Below are positions 1-7,480 of a stretch of 25,968 bases of DNA, piece after piece; within the stretch, counting starts at the first letter, position 1, and every line of letters begins with the position of its first letter. The notes under the pieces were generated by a model. The model had not been told where the DNA came from. It ran no database searches and saw only the letters and a list, made by a program, of their open reading frames with translations. Location: contig DJOW01000019.1 of assembly GCA_002437305.1 (NCBI GenBank), forward strand, positions 1 through 25,968, in the 5' to 3' direction. This DNA is from Bacteroidales bacterium UBA6428 (lineage in GTDB: Bacteria > Bacteroidota > Bacteroidia > Bacteroidales > UBA932). A program made the translations under genes and the position numbers.

Positions 1-258
1 CATTAGCTTAATCCGAGCCGCCCAGGATGCGGTTCCGACGAGTATCCCGCGGACTTTACGCCTTCTCTGTTCCGAGTTCGGGGTATCATTCAAGAAGGAC
101 GCACCGGAGGACTCCTTTAAATCCGGCCAAGACCTAAAGGATAAGCCTCGGTTAGCCCGTCTTCCGGCAGGCCGCGGCCGACAACCAAAGGACGACTAAG
201 CGTGTAGAAAGCCTCTTGGTACGTTGTTTGGACGGCGGTTCGACTCCGCCCATCTCCA
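1..258 (+). ncRNA. ssrA: tmRNA (ssrA), 3' part, cut by window start
   Basis: This is the 3' portion of transfer-messenger RNA, which rescues stalled ribosomes by adding a degradation tag. The sequence ends in a tRNA-like T arm at 234-250 (stem GGCGG/CCGCC, loop TTCGACT) and an acceptor strand CATCTCC at 251-257 with discriminator A258. A 3' CCA is not encoded, so it must be added after transcription. The first bases read TTA GCT TAA in one frame, which fits the end of the tag reading frame (Leu-Ala-stop). About 250 nt downstream of the tag stop matches the usual size of the pseudoknot-rich 3' half. The 5' tRNA half and most of the tag lie outside the window, so the tag sequence and 5' end cannot be given. 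The gene converges on the M23 peptidase gene. Confidence 0.87.
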
Positions 259-518
259 CAATATACGAGAGTGAACGGGGCTCGACTGCGCACGGGACGC
301 AGGCCTCTTCCGATTGCCGCGTCCGAGCAGGTGTCCTTCACACCTGCCAAGGCTGATTCTCAAGAATTACCATACCCAAGTTTTTCCGACAATGTCAATG
401 TGACCTTTTGTGAATATGCCGGCACCCAGCCTGCAAATAACTGAACTGACATCAAAGCCCCGGGGGCACCTATTATGAAGTCCTCGACGGGCTGTGCCTG
501 CAAATAACTGACTGACAC
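259..518. other. Intergenic stretch between ssrA and the M23 gene
   Basis: No gene is convincing here; short reading frames on the minus strand lack recognisable protein features. The stretch holds a small hairpin at 327-347 (8-bp stem GCAGGTGT/ACACCTGC, loop CCTTC) without a T-run. It also holds the first copy of a direct repeat at 431-463, whose second copy (499-530) leads into the terminator hairpin. The rest shows nothing I can interpret. Confidence 0.5.
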
Positions 519-530
519 CAAAGCCCCGGA
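431..530. repeat. Imperfect direct repeat, about 33 bp, two copies
   Basis: Copies at 431-463 and 499-530 share CTGCAAATAACTG, then ACTGACAYC, then AAAGCCCCGG. The first copy carries two extra bases (AA) between CTG and CTGAC. Only the second copy has the complementary arm that makes a hairpin; the first looks like a half-terminator left by a local duplication. Confidence 0.7.
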
Positions 531-553
531 ACCTGATTGGTTCCGGGGCTTTG
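519..553. terminator. Bidirectional intrinsic terminator (ssrA / M23 gene)
   Basis: A perfect 15-bp inverted repeat (CAAAGCCCCGGAACC, loop TGATT, GGTTCCGGGGCTTTG) sits between convergent genes, the tmRNA (+) and the M23 peptidase gene (-). The stem is GC-rich in its core with A/T outer pairs, so each strand ends in a short T run (CTTTG). It probably stops transcription from both sides. Confidence 0.75.
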
Positions 554-586
554 ATCAACATCTCCGACGCGATTGACGATTTCCTG

Positions 587-1648
587 TCACTTAACCCTCA
601 GTTTCCTGCCGAGCCGGAGTATTGTGGTCTCCTTTATGCCGTTGAGTCGGCACAGAGCCCTGACTGAAGTATGGTACCTCCTGGCTATCGCGCCGAGCGT
701 GTCACCCTGACGGACAGTATGGTACCTGGCCGCCGCGGCAGCCTTCCTCTCAGCCTCGGCTTTCTTGGCGGCATCCTCCTTGTCCTTCGCATCACCCTCA
801 AGGATGTCGATCTCCTCCTGCTCGCTTTCGGGAACATACTTGCTGTTGGCATTCAAGTATTTCTTTTTCAAAACAAAGAGCCTGTGCCTCAGCGTTCCGG
901 ATTTAAAATCCATTAGCCACTCAGGGTCAAACGCATAACCCTTATAGCGAGTTTCAAAATGAAGATGAGGCCCTGTCGAACGTCCAGTTGACCCTCCCAG
1001 TCCGATGATGGTTCCGGCATTGACCCATTGGTCATCCTTGACATAGATTTTTGAAAGATGTCCGTAAAATGTCTCAAGTCCGTTGTCATGGCGAAGAACC
1101 ACCAGATTGCCATAGCCTTTGTAGCGTTTCGCAAGACGGACCTTGCCGTCAAAGGCGGCATAGACAGGAGTTCCGGTCTGCAAAGGAAGATCCACTCCCT
1201 GATGCCTGCGTCTGTGACGGTAGCCGAATTTTGAATATACTTCCGTCTGGTTCGGACACTTGTACTCGCTCAGAGTGTCAACTATCCAAAGCGCTATCTC
1301 ATCAGGGAGCTCATCCAATGAGACACGGTAAGGATCCGGACTTTCATGGGTCCAATATTCATTGAATATCTTGTGGTCGCGGGCATACGTGGAATCCTTG
1401 AAATACTTCCAGGTGTAGTCCGACAAGAGGAGGATCTTGATGTGCGGATCCGCTGTGTCAAGCGTGTCCAAGGCATCGGCCCTGTCAAGGTCAAGGGACT
1501 GCACGGTCTCCCTTGAAATCCTTGGTATAAGAATCTCCGCTTGTTTTTTTGTCTTTATTGTAGTGTCCTGCGCAACGGCAGGGGCCGAAAACTGTATCAC
1601 GGCCAGGGCAACAGCAATTGCCCCGGCCCATAATTTTTTGTCTGTCAT
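587..1648 (-). CDS. LysM-containing M23 family peptidoglycan metallopeptidase
   Basis: A predicted exported peptidoglycan endopeptidase of 353 residues. An N-terminal signal peptide (about 1-26, ending APAVAQ) precedes a linker region and an M23 (LytM/LasA) domain at about 135-245. The metal and catalytic residues are all present: H149 and D153 in HQGVD, H197 in YGHLS, and H228/H230 in PHLHFE. A Lys/Glu/Ala-rich linker (about 275-308) leads to one C-terminal LysM domain (309-353, YHTVRQGDTLGAIA), which binds peptidoglycan glycan chains. The family cleaves peptide cross-links during wall growth or division. It is the last gene of the ruvX-def-pmm operon, 9 bp after pmm, and is followed by a strong terminator. 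Function is well supported at family level; the exact bond cut is not. Confidence 0.9.
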   Translation of the reverse strand: MTDKKLWAGAIAVALAVIQFSAPAVAQDTTIKTKKQAEILIPRISRETVQSLDLDRADALDTLDTADPHIKILLLSDYTWKYFKDSTYARDHKIFNEYWTHESPDPYRVSLDELPDEIALWIVDTLSEYKCPNQTEVYSKFGYRHRRRHQGVDLPLQTGTPVYAAFDGKVRLAKRYKGYGNLVVLRHDNGLETFYGHLSKIYVKDDQWVNAGTIIGLGGSTGRSTGPHLHFETRYKGYAFDPEWLMDFKSGTLRHRLFVLKKKYLNANSKYVPESEQEEIDILEGDAKDKEDAAKKAEAERKAAAAARYHTVRQGDTLGAIARRYHTSVRALCRLNGIKETTILRLGRKLRVK

Positions 1649-1657
1649 TCAATAATC

Positions 1658-3016
1658 CTAAAGCTTCGCTCCAAACCTTTCTGTCAAAAGGCTCTTCACC
1701 TCGTTAACTTTTTCCTTAAGAAGAGTGTCGGATGTCGCCTCACAGATGAACCTGAGGTAAGGCTCGGTGTTGGACGGCCGGATGTTGAACCACCAGTCAG
1801 GAAACTCGACCCTGTAGCCATCGAAATCCATTTCCGCCGTCGGCTTTTCCTTTGAGACGAAATGTTCTCTGACCGCGTCCATCGCACCCTTCTTGTCATC
1901 TATTCTGAAATTGATCTCCCCGGAATTCCGGTAGCGGGCGATCCTGCCGATAAGCTCATGAAGCGTGACGCCTTTCTTCTTCATCGCGGACACCACCCTA
2001 AGGATCAAGATGGAAGCGAGGAGCCCGCTGTCTGAGTAGAAGAAGTCACGGAAATAATAGTGGCCGGCAAGTTCTCCGCCCCACAGTCCGTCCAGCTCAC
2101 GAAGTTTCCTCGCGGCGAAGGCGCGGCCGACTTTCCAGGTCGCCATCCTGCACCCCATGGGTGTAAGGTACTCCCCTACCGCCTTCGAGCTGCGGATGTC
2201 CTGGAGCACAGTGCCCGTCTCGTGCCTCTCATCGACAAAATAGTGCCCGAGGACAGCGATCATCAGATCCGGAGAGACGAATTTGCCCTCGTTGTCCACG
2301 AACATCACACGATCCGCGTCACCATCATAGATGACACCGACATCCGCCCCCGTCTTTTCAACCAAAGTCTGTAGGGACTCTACATTTTTTGGAATCAGCG
2401 GATTAGGCTCGTGGTTCGGAAAGTTGCCGTCCATCTCCTCGAATATGTAGGCAGGCTCATCGCCGAAAATCTCGCGGGCGTAAAGGCTTGCCATTCCGTT
2501 GGAAAGGTCGAACGCGATCTTGATGCCGGAATAGTCGCCCTTGAACTTCAGAAGGAAGTCAAGGTAGTCTTTATGAATATCCTTGGGGATAACCTTTCCC
2601 TTCCTTTGGGCCGCGGGAGTAGGCCTGCCGCTCTCGATCCACTCCTGGATCTGTCCGAGACCGGAATCCAGACCTACAGGAAGGGCGTTTTCCGTGGAGA
2701 CCTTCATACCGTTGTATTCCTTTGGATTGTGCGACGCCGTGATCTGCACCGACGCCTTGAATCCGTAGTTGGCCGTTCCGAAATAGACCATCGGGGTCGT
2801 GCTGAGGCCGATGTCATAGACGTCGGCGCCGGCGTCGGTGATCCCTCTCACAAGATACTCGTGGATCTCCGGAGAGGAAAGACGGCAGTCGCGTCCGACA
2901 AGGACCTTGTCAGTTCCAAGAAGCTCCGGAATAAAATAGCCCACCTTGTAGGCGGTGTTACGATCGAAGTCAACGTTATAGACTCCGCGTATGTCATACG
3001 CGTGAAATGCACCCAT
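1658..3016 (-). CDS. Phosphomannomutase/phosphoglucomutase (alpha-D-phosphohexomutase family)
   Basis: Cytoplasmic enzyme interconverting hexose-6-phosphate and hexose-1-phosphate, feeding GDP-mannose or related nucleotide sugars for envelope glycans. From the ATG at 3016 it is 452 residues, normal for the family. All four family signatures are visible: phosphoserine loop TASHNP (S95), Mg loop DGDADR (231-236), sugar-binding GGELAGH, and phosphate-binding RPSNTEPYLR near the C-terminus. A longer TTG start at 3055 would overlap def by 29 bp. I prefer the ATG because the protein then begins MGAFHAYDIRG, as relatives do, 10 nt after the def stop. It is the third gene of the operon. ManB/AlgC-type phosphomannomutase versus phosphoglucomutase preference cannot be read from the sequence. 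Confidence 0.92.
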   Translation of the reverse strand: MGAFHAYDIRGVYNVDFDRNTAYKVGYFIPELLGTDKVLVGRDCRLSSPEIHEYLVRGITDAGADVYDIGLSTTPMVYFGTANYGFKASVQITASHNPKEYNGMKVSTENALPVGLDSGLGQIQEWIESGRPTPAAQRKGKVIPKDIHKDYLDFLLKFKGDYSGIKIAFDLSNGMASLYAREIFGDEPAYIFEEMDGNFPNHEPNPLIPKNVESLQTLVEKTGADVGVIYDGDADRVMFVDNEGKFVSPDLMIAVLGHYFVDERHETGTVLQDIRSSKAVGEYLTPMGCRMATWKVGRAFAARKLRELDGLWGGELAGHYYFRDFFYSDSGLLASILILRVVSAMKKKGVTLHELIGRIARYRNSGEINFRIDDKKGAMDAVREHFVSKEKPTAEMDFDGYRVEFPDWWFNIRPSNTEPYLRFICEATSDTLLKEKVNEVKSLLTERFGAKL

Positions 3017-3026
3017 TGCAGTGTTG

Positions 3027-3581
3027 TTATTTAATTTTCGTGGTGTATCTTGCAAAAACCTTTCCTTTCGCGATGTTCAGGAGCTTTTTGGCGATTATCT
3101 TCCTCCTTATCGGAGCGACATGGTCCACAAACAAGTCTCCGTCAAGATGGGACATCTCATGCTGCACCATGCGGCAGGCAAACTTGTCGAAAGTCTCGGC
3201 GACCTTCTCGAAATCTCCATTAAAATATTCAACAGTAATGCTCTGCGGCCTTGTGACATCACAGTAGACGCCAGGGATGCTGAGGCAGCCTTCGGAATAT
3301 ACACACTTCCTCTCACTCTCCTCAAGAATGACAGGGTTGATCATCACCCTTTTAAAATCAGCGAGGTAAGGATAGACATCGGCCATCCCGGTCCCGTCTA
3401 CAATGAGCACCCTCACGCTTTCCCCCACCTGCGGGGCGGCCAATCCGCAGCCTTCCGCCTTTGCGAGTGTCTCCTCCATGTCAGCCACAAGCCTCGTGAT
3501 GCCTTCCTTGTCTGCAAGGTCGGCTGGAGCGGCCTTCTGCCTGAGAACCTCGGAGCCGTACAAATAAATCGGTAATATCAT
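3027..3581 (-). CDS. def: Peptide deformylase
   Basis: Removes the N-formyl group from nascent proteins. At 184 residues it is full length. The three deformylase motifs are intact: GCGLAAPQVG (44-53), EGCLS (97-101, with metal ligand C99) and QHEMSH (metal ligands H141 and H145, catalytic E142). It lies 11 bp after ruvX and 10 bp before the chosen pmm start, so it is cotranscribed. A ruvX-def neighbourhood is common in Bacteroidota as far as I recall. Nothing unusual is seen. Confidence 0.96.
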   Translation of the reverse strand: MILPIYLYGSEVLRQKAAPADLADKEGITRLVADMEETLAKAEGCGLAAPQVGESVRVLIVDGTGMADVYPYLADFKRVMINPVILEESERKCVYSEGCLSIPGVYCDVTRPQSITVEYFNGDFEKVAETFDKFACRMVQHEMSHLDGDLFVDHVAPIRRKIIAKKLLNIAKGKVFARYTTKIK

Positions 3582-3592
3582 CTTTTTACTCC

Positions 3593-4012
3593 TTAATTTC
3601 TTTTAGTCCTGTCCAAATAGCCCTGAAGGATGATCGCGGCGCTTATCTTGTCAACCGAAGTCTTGTCCCTGCGATCCTTGGCCTTCATCCCGCCATCGAT
3701 CATAGCCCTGTGGGCAAGCACCGAAGTGAACCTTTCATCCTCAAGAGCCACAGGAATGCCAGGAAAAGCCTTCGTCAGATTCTTAATGAATATGTCCACG
3801 TCGGCGGCGGCCTCGGACGGCTTGTTGTTCATGTTCACCGGATAACCGACCACAAAGCAGGTTATGGTCTCCTTTTGAGCATAATTTTTGATATATTCTA
3901 TTATCTTTGCAGCCGGAACCGTGTCCAGGGCTGAGGCAAAAATTCCCAACGGGTCGCTGACCGCGACCCCGACGCGCTTGCGTCCGTAGTCTATGCCGAT
4001 GATCCTGTCCAT
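3593..4012 (-). CDS. ruvX: YqgF/RuvX family putative pre-16S rRNA nuclease (Holliday junction resolvase-like)
   Basis: RNase H-fold nuclease of the YqgF family, which in E. coli takes part in 16S rRNA 5' maturation and was earlier annotated as a Holliday-junction resolvase. From the ATG at 4012 it has 139 residues, the family's normal size. Motifs: DYGRKRVGVA with D8, VVGYP, DERFTS (D92, E93) and D121 in SVDKISAAIIL. An upstream in-frame ATG at 4045 would add 11 unconserved residues, and would lie upstream of the predicted start of transcription, because a good promoter occupies 4021-4052. The shorter start is therefore preferred. First gene of the operon with def, pmm and the M23 gene. Confidence 0.92.
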   Translation of the reverse strand: MDRIIGIDYGRKRVGVAVSDPLGIFASALDTVPAAKIIEYIKNYAQKETITCFVVGYPVNMNNKPSEAAADVDIFIKNLTKAFPGIPVALEDERFTSVLAHRAMIDGGMKAKDRRDKTSVDKISAAIILQGYLDRTKRN

Positions 4013-4020
4013 GTAATCCG

Positions 4021-4052
4021 CAAAGTTAACGAAAAAGGCTTTCAAGTCAAAA
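4021..4052 (-). promoter_or_regulatory. Bacteroidota-type promoter for ruvX operon
   Basis: On the minus strand TTTTG (4052-4048), a 19-nt spacer, then TAACTTTG (4028-4021) matches the Bacteroidota consensus TTTG / TAnnTTTG. Transcription would start only a few bases before the ruvX ATG at 4012, giving a very short or absent leader. It fills most of the 44-bp gap to the divergent M23 gene. Confidence 0.65.
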
Positions 4053-4056
4053 TCTT

Positions 4057-4908
4057 ATGTCCAGACAGAGAAAAAACGGCATCATAAACAATTTCAGGCT
4101 CACGCTTGTGAATGACGACACACACGACAAACTGTGGTCAAGGAAGTTCACCAGGCTGGGGATCCTCGTGACGATAATCACTTTTGCCGTCGTCTCCCTC
4201 GCGGTCTTCTTCTGCCTTATAGCCTTCACTCCCGTCCGAACCTTGATTCCAGGATACCCCGATGCCAGGACAAAGCACGATGCCATCCAGAACGCCATCC
4301 GGATAGACTCTTTGGAGAATGTCCTTACCAAATGGGAGCTCTACTCTGAGAATCTCCGCCGGGTTGTAGACGGGCAGGAGCCGCTGAAGATCGACAGCCT
4401 CATGGAAGTCAGGAAAAACTCCGCGGCCCGGACCATGGACCTTAAGGACATGGCCGGAAAAGATTCCCTGCTAAGGAAAGAGGTCACCGAAGAGGACAAA
4501 TTCGAAATCAAGTCGCATCCTTCGAGAACCCTGCCGATCGAGGGAATGCACTTCTTCACCCCGCTGAAAGGGGTCGTCTCCCAAGGCTATGACAAAGTCC
4601 TGCATCCTTACATAGACATCACGGCTCCGGGAAATTCGGTGGTCATGTCGGTTCTTGACGGGACCGTCATCTCCTCGGAATGGACCGACACCGACGGCTA
4701 CACCATAAGAATCCAGCACGAAGGGGACATCATCTCCGTCTACAAGCACAACCAGAAGTTGATGAAGAAAACAGGAGACAAGGTCTCCGCGGGCACACCG
4801 ATCGCCATCCTCGGCGGGACGGGATCACTTGCAGACGGAGACCACCTCCATTTTGAGCTTTGGCACAAAGGAGAAGCCGTCGACCCCACTAAATACATAA
4901 GTTTCTGA
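4057..4908 (+). CDS. Membrane-anchored M23 family peptidase
   Basis: A 283-residue protein with a cytoplasmic N-terminus (1-33), one transmembrane helix (about 34-58), a charged, probably helical stalk (about 70-150) and a C-terminal M23 domain (about 160-283). The zinc and catalytic residues are kept: H183 and D187 (HPYID), H231 (YKHNQ) and H263/H265 (DHLHFE). The first motif carries Tyr where most M23 enzymes have Gly (HxGxD), so it may be an active hydrolase or an EnvC/NlpD-like activator with a changed site. It is translationally coupled to dxr by a TGATG overlap. It diverges from ruvX with only 44 bp between the starts. Family is certain, role in wall remodelling inferred. Confidence 0.9.
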   Translation: MSRQRKNGIINNFRLTLVNDDTHDKLWSRKFTRLGILVTIITFAVVSLAVFFCLIAFTPVRTLIPGYPDARTKHDAIQNAIRIDSLENVLTKWELYSENLRRVVDGQEPLKIDSLMEVRKNSAARTMDLKDMAGKDSLLRKEVTEEDKFEIKSHPSRTLPIEGMHFFTPLKGVVSQGYDKVLHPYIDITAPGNSVVMSVLDGTVISSEWTDTDGYTIRIQHEGDIISVYKHNQKLMKKTGDKVSAGTPIAILGGTGSLADGDHLHFELWHKGEAVDPTKYISF

Positions 4909-6083
4909 TGGAAAAACGAAGAATAGCCATTCTTGGCTCGACCGGTTCGATAGGAAGACAGACGCTGGACGTTGTCAGAGAGCACCCCGACCTGTTCGAG
5001 GTCGAGCTTCTGACATGCCGGAGCAGTTGGGAGCTCATGGCAAGTCAAGCCAGGGAGTTTGACGCGAACAATGCGGTGATCTGCGACGAGACGAAGTACG
5101 CAAGTCTGGCTGACGCCTTAAGCGGAACGGACACAAAAGCGTTCGCCGGCATAAAATCCGTCTGCGACCTTGTGGCAAGCGACAGGGTTGACATCGTAGT
5201 GGCGGCAATGGTTGGATTCAGCGGCCTGGCTCCGACAATGTCCGCGATAGGTGCCGGCAAAGTCATAGCTCTGGCCAACAAGGAAACCCTGGTGGCCGCC
5301 GGCTCGATCATAATGGGCATGTCCAAGAGACACCACGCTCCGATCCTTCCTGTGGATTCAGAGCATTCCGCGATCTTCCAATGCCTGCTGGCGGCCCAAG
5401 GAAACGCGGTCAGCAGAATCCATCTGACCGCATCAGGAGGACCGTTCCGGACATGGGACAAAAAAAGGATCAGCGCAGCCACAAAGGACATGGCGCTAAG
5501 GCATCCGAACTGGAGCATGGGAGCGAAGATCACCATAGACTCCGCGACAATGATGAACAAGGGGTTCGAGGTAATCGAGGCACGGTGGCTCTTCGACACA
5601 CCCGCGGACAGGATCAATGTGGTCGTGCACCCGGAGTCGATCATCCACTCGATGGTCGAATATGAGGACGGAGCCGTCATCGCCCAGCTCGCCAGCCCTG
5701 ACATGAGGGAACCCATACAGTTCGCCATCGGATTCCCGGAGAGGCTTCCTCTTAAGAACAAGAAACTGGACTTCGCCGAGCTCGGAGGGATCACTTTCTT
5801 CAAGCCTGACACGGAAAAGTTTCCGGCACTGAAGATGGCCTACAAGGCGTTGGAGCGGGGCGGGAATATTCCTTGCGCCATGAACGCCGCCAACGAGGCC
5901 GCGGTTGCCGCGTACCTTCACGACGCCATTCCGTTCTACGGGATCACAGATGTTGTCGGTGAGTGCATTGAACGTACACCGTTCATTAAAGATCCGTCCG
6001 TAGAGGACATATTCAAGACAAACGAGGATGTGTATTCACTTGCCCTAAGGGAGATAGAGGCCATCGCTAAGAAGAAAAGTTGA
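4908..6083 (+). CDS. dxr: 1-deoxy-D-xylulose 5-phosphate reductoisomerase
   Basis: Second enzyme of the MEP isoprenoid pathway: it converts DXP to 2-C-methyl-D-erythritol 4-phosphate with NADPH and a divalent metal. At 391 residues it is full length. Visible features are the NADPH loop GSTGSIG (10-16), ANKETLVAAG (123-132), metal ligands D150 and E152 in PVDSEHSA, the loop TASGGPFR (174-181), and NKGFEVIEA (217-225) with the third metal ligand E221. Its start overlaps the stop of the preceding M23 gene by one base, and rseP follows within a few bases, so the three are one operon. A dxr-rseP pair is common in bacteria. Confidence 0.97.
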   Translation: MEKRRIAILGSTGSIGRQTLDVVREHPDLFEVELLTCRSSWELMASQAREFDANNAVICDETKYASLADALSGTDTKAFAGIKSVCDLVASDRVDIVVAAMVGFSGLAPTMSAIGAGKVIALANKETLVAAGSIIMGMSKRHHAPILPVDSEHSAIFQCLLAAQGNAVSRIHLTASGGPFRTWDKKRISAATKDMALRHPNWSMGAKITIDSATMMNKGFEVIEARWLFDTPADRINVVVHPESIIHSMVEYEDGAVIAQLASPDMREPIQFAIGFPERLPLKNKKLDFAELGGITFFKPDTEKFPALKMAYKALERGGNIPCAMNAANEAAVAAYLHDAIPFYGITDVVGECIERTPFIKDPSVEDIFKTNEDVYSLALREIEAIAKKKS

Positions 6084-6085
6084 CG

Positions 6086-7423
6086 ATGATAGTTTTGATG
6101 AAGATTCTGCAAGTGATCCTTGCGCTTTCCATACTTATAATAATCCACGAGTCCGGGCACTTCACGTTCGCGAAACTGTTCGGGATCCGGGTGGATAAAT
6201 TCTTCTTGTTTTTCGACATCGGTGGAACCAAGTTATTCAGCACCAAGGGGAAATGGTTCACGAGGATATTCCCGAAAGCGAAGGATTGGGAAACTGAATA
6301 CGGCATCGGATGGCTTCCGCTGGGCGGTTACTGCAAGATCCGCGGGATGATCGACGAGTCCTTGGACCTGGATTCGATGAAAAAGGATCCGCAGCCGTGG
6401 GAATTCCGCACCAAGAAGGCCTGGCAGCGGCTTCTGGTGATGGGCGGCGGAGTGCTCTACAATTTCATTTTCGCGATCATCGTCTACATCGGGATCATGG
6501 CCATCTGGGGAAGCGCCTACATCAGCAATGACGGCAGCCAGATCTACACCAATGAGTTGGGAGCTGAGCTGGGATTCCGCAACGGCGACCACATCATAAG
6601 GATGGATGAATATGTTCCCGAGAATTTCGGAATGCTTCAGGCTGACCTGGCGCGCAGAAATGTCAGCAAGGTCACGGTTCTGAGGGACAATGACACGGTG
6701 GATCTTTACATTGACCGTTCGAAGATAGGGGCGGTGCTCAACACTCCCGGGGTGTTCGACCTCGCGGTGCCGTTCGTGATCGATTCCGTGATGAGCGCAT
6801 CGGCCAATTCCGCGGCAGGTCTGCGGCACGACGACAGGATCATCGCCTTGGACAGTATCGGCACCCCGTTCGTGCAGGATTCAAGGAAATATCTTTCGCT
6901 AGTCCGCGGGAAAACCGTCACAGCCACCATCCTCCGTGGCTCAGACACGCTATCCGTTCCGCTCCAGGTGGACACGGCCGGCAGGATCGGGGTCTTTATG
7001 CAGATCCCCGGGGTGAGGACGAAGGAATATTCAATGGCAAGCGCCGTTCCGGCAGGATTCAAGCTGGCTTTCGACACCATCGGAGGCTACCTGCGAGATC
7101 TGAGGCTCGTGTTCTCGCCAAGTACGGAAGCCTACAAGTCCGTTGGCAGCTTCATAGCCATAGGCCAGGTGTTTCCGGCCACATGGGACTGGTACCGGTT
7201 CCTGAATATTCTTGCACTGCTATCCATCATGCTGGGAGTGATGAACCTCCTCCCGGTTCCGGCGCTGGACGGAGGGCACATCGTGTTCTGCCTCTACGAG
7301 ATGATCACAGGGCGCAAGCCAAGCGACAGGTTCCTTGAGTTCGCACAGATCATAGGGATGGCTCTCCTTCTTCTTCTGATGGTCCTGGCTTTCGGGAACG
7401 ACATAGCCAGGCTGGTCCGTTAG
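6086..7423 (+). CDS. rseP: RseP-family site-2 (M50) intramembrane metalloprotease
   Basis: Zinc protease that cuts membrane-spanning regulators such as anti-sigma factors. From the ATG at 6086 it has 445 residues. The HExxH motif appears as HESGH (21-25) in the first transmembrane segment. Periplasmic PDZ-type regions follow (about 120-300), and the C-terminal membrane segments carry LLPVPALDGGH, whose Asp is the third zinc ligand. A TTG at 6080 would overlap dxr; I chose the ATG two bases after the dxr stop because it gives an N-terminus of the length seen in relatives. Operon with dxr. No anti-sigma substrate gene is in the window. Confidence 0.94.
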   Translation: MIVLMKILQVILALSILIIIHESGHFTFAKLFGIRVDKFFLFFDIGGTKLFSTKGKWFTRIFPKAKDWETEYGIGWLPLGGYCKIRGMIDESLDLDSMKKDPQPWEFRTKKAWQRLLVMGGGVLYNFIFAIIVYIGIMAIWGSAYISNDGSQIYTNELGAELGFRNGDHIIRMDEYVPENFGMLQADLARRNVSKVTVLRDNDTVDLYIDRSKIGAVLNTPGVFDLAVPFVIDSVMSASANSAAGLRHDDRIIALDSIGTPFVQDSRKYLSLVRGKTVTATILRGSDTLSVPLQVDTAGRIGVFMQIPGVRTKEYSMASAVPAGFKLAFDTIGGYLRDLRLVFSPSTEAYKSVGSFIAIGQVFPATWDWYRFLNILALLSIMLGVMNLLPVPALDGGHIVFCLYEMITGRKPSDRFLEFAQIIGMALLLLLMVLAFGNDIARLVR

Positions 7424-7480
7424 GCTGCTGAGTTCACAGACTTTCAACAAAACTTTACTGTCATAAAAAACCAAAAAGAT

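Noticed and set aside
117..561. Short minus-strand reading frames of 77 and 64 codons
   Set aside because: They lie in the tmRNA gene and the non-coding gap, have no recognisable protein features, and one runs across the terminator hairpin.
3017..3055. TTG start for the phosphomannomutase
   Set aside because: It overlaps def and adds residues not typical of the family; the ATG at 3016 gives the expected MGAFHAYDIRG.
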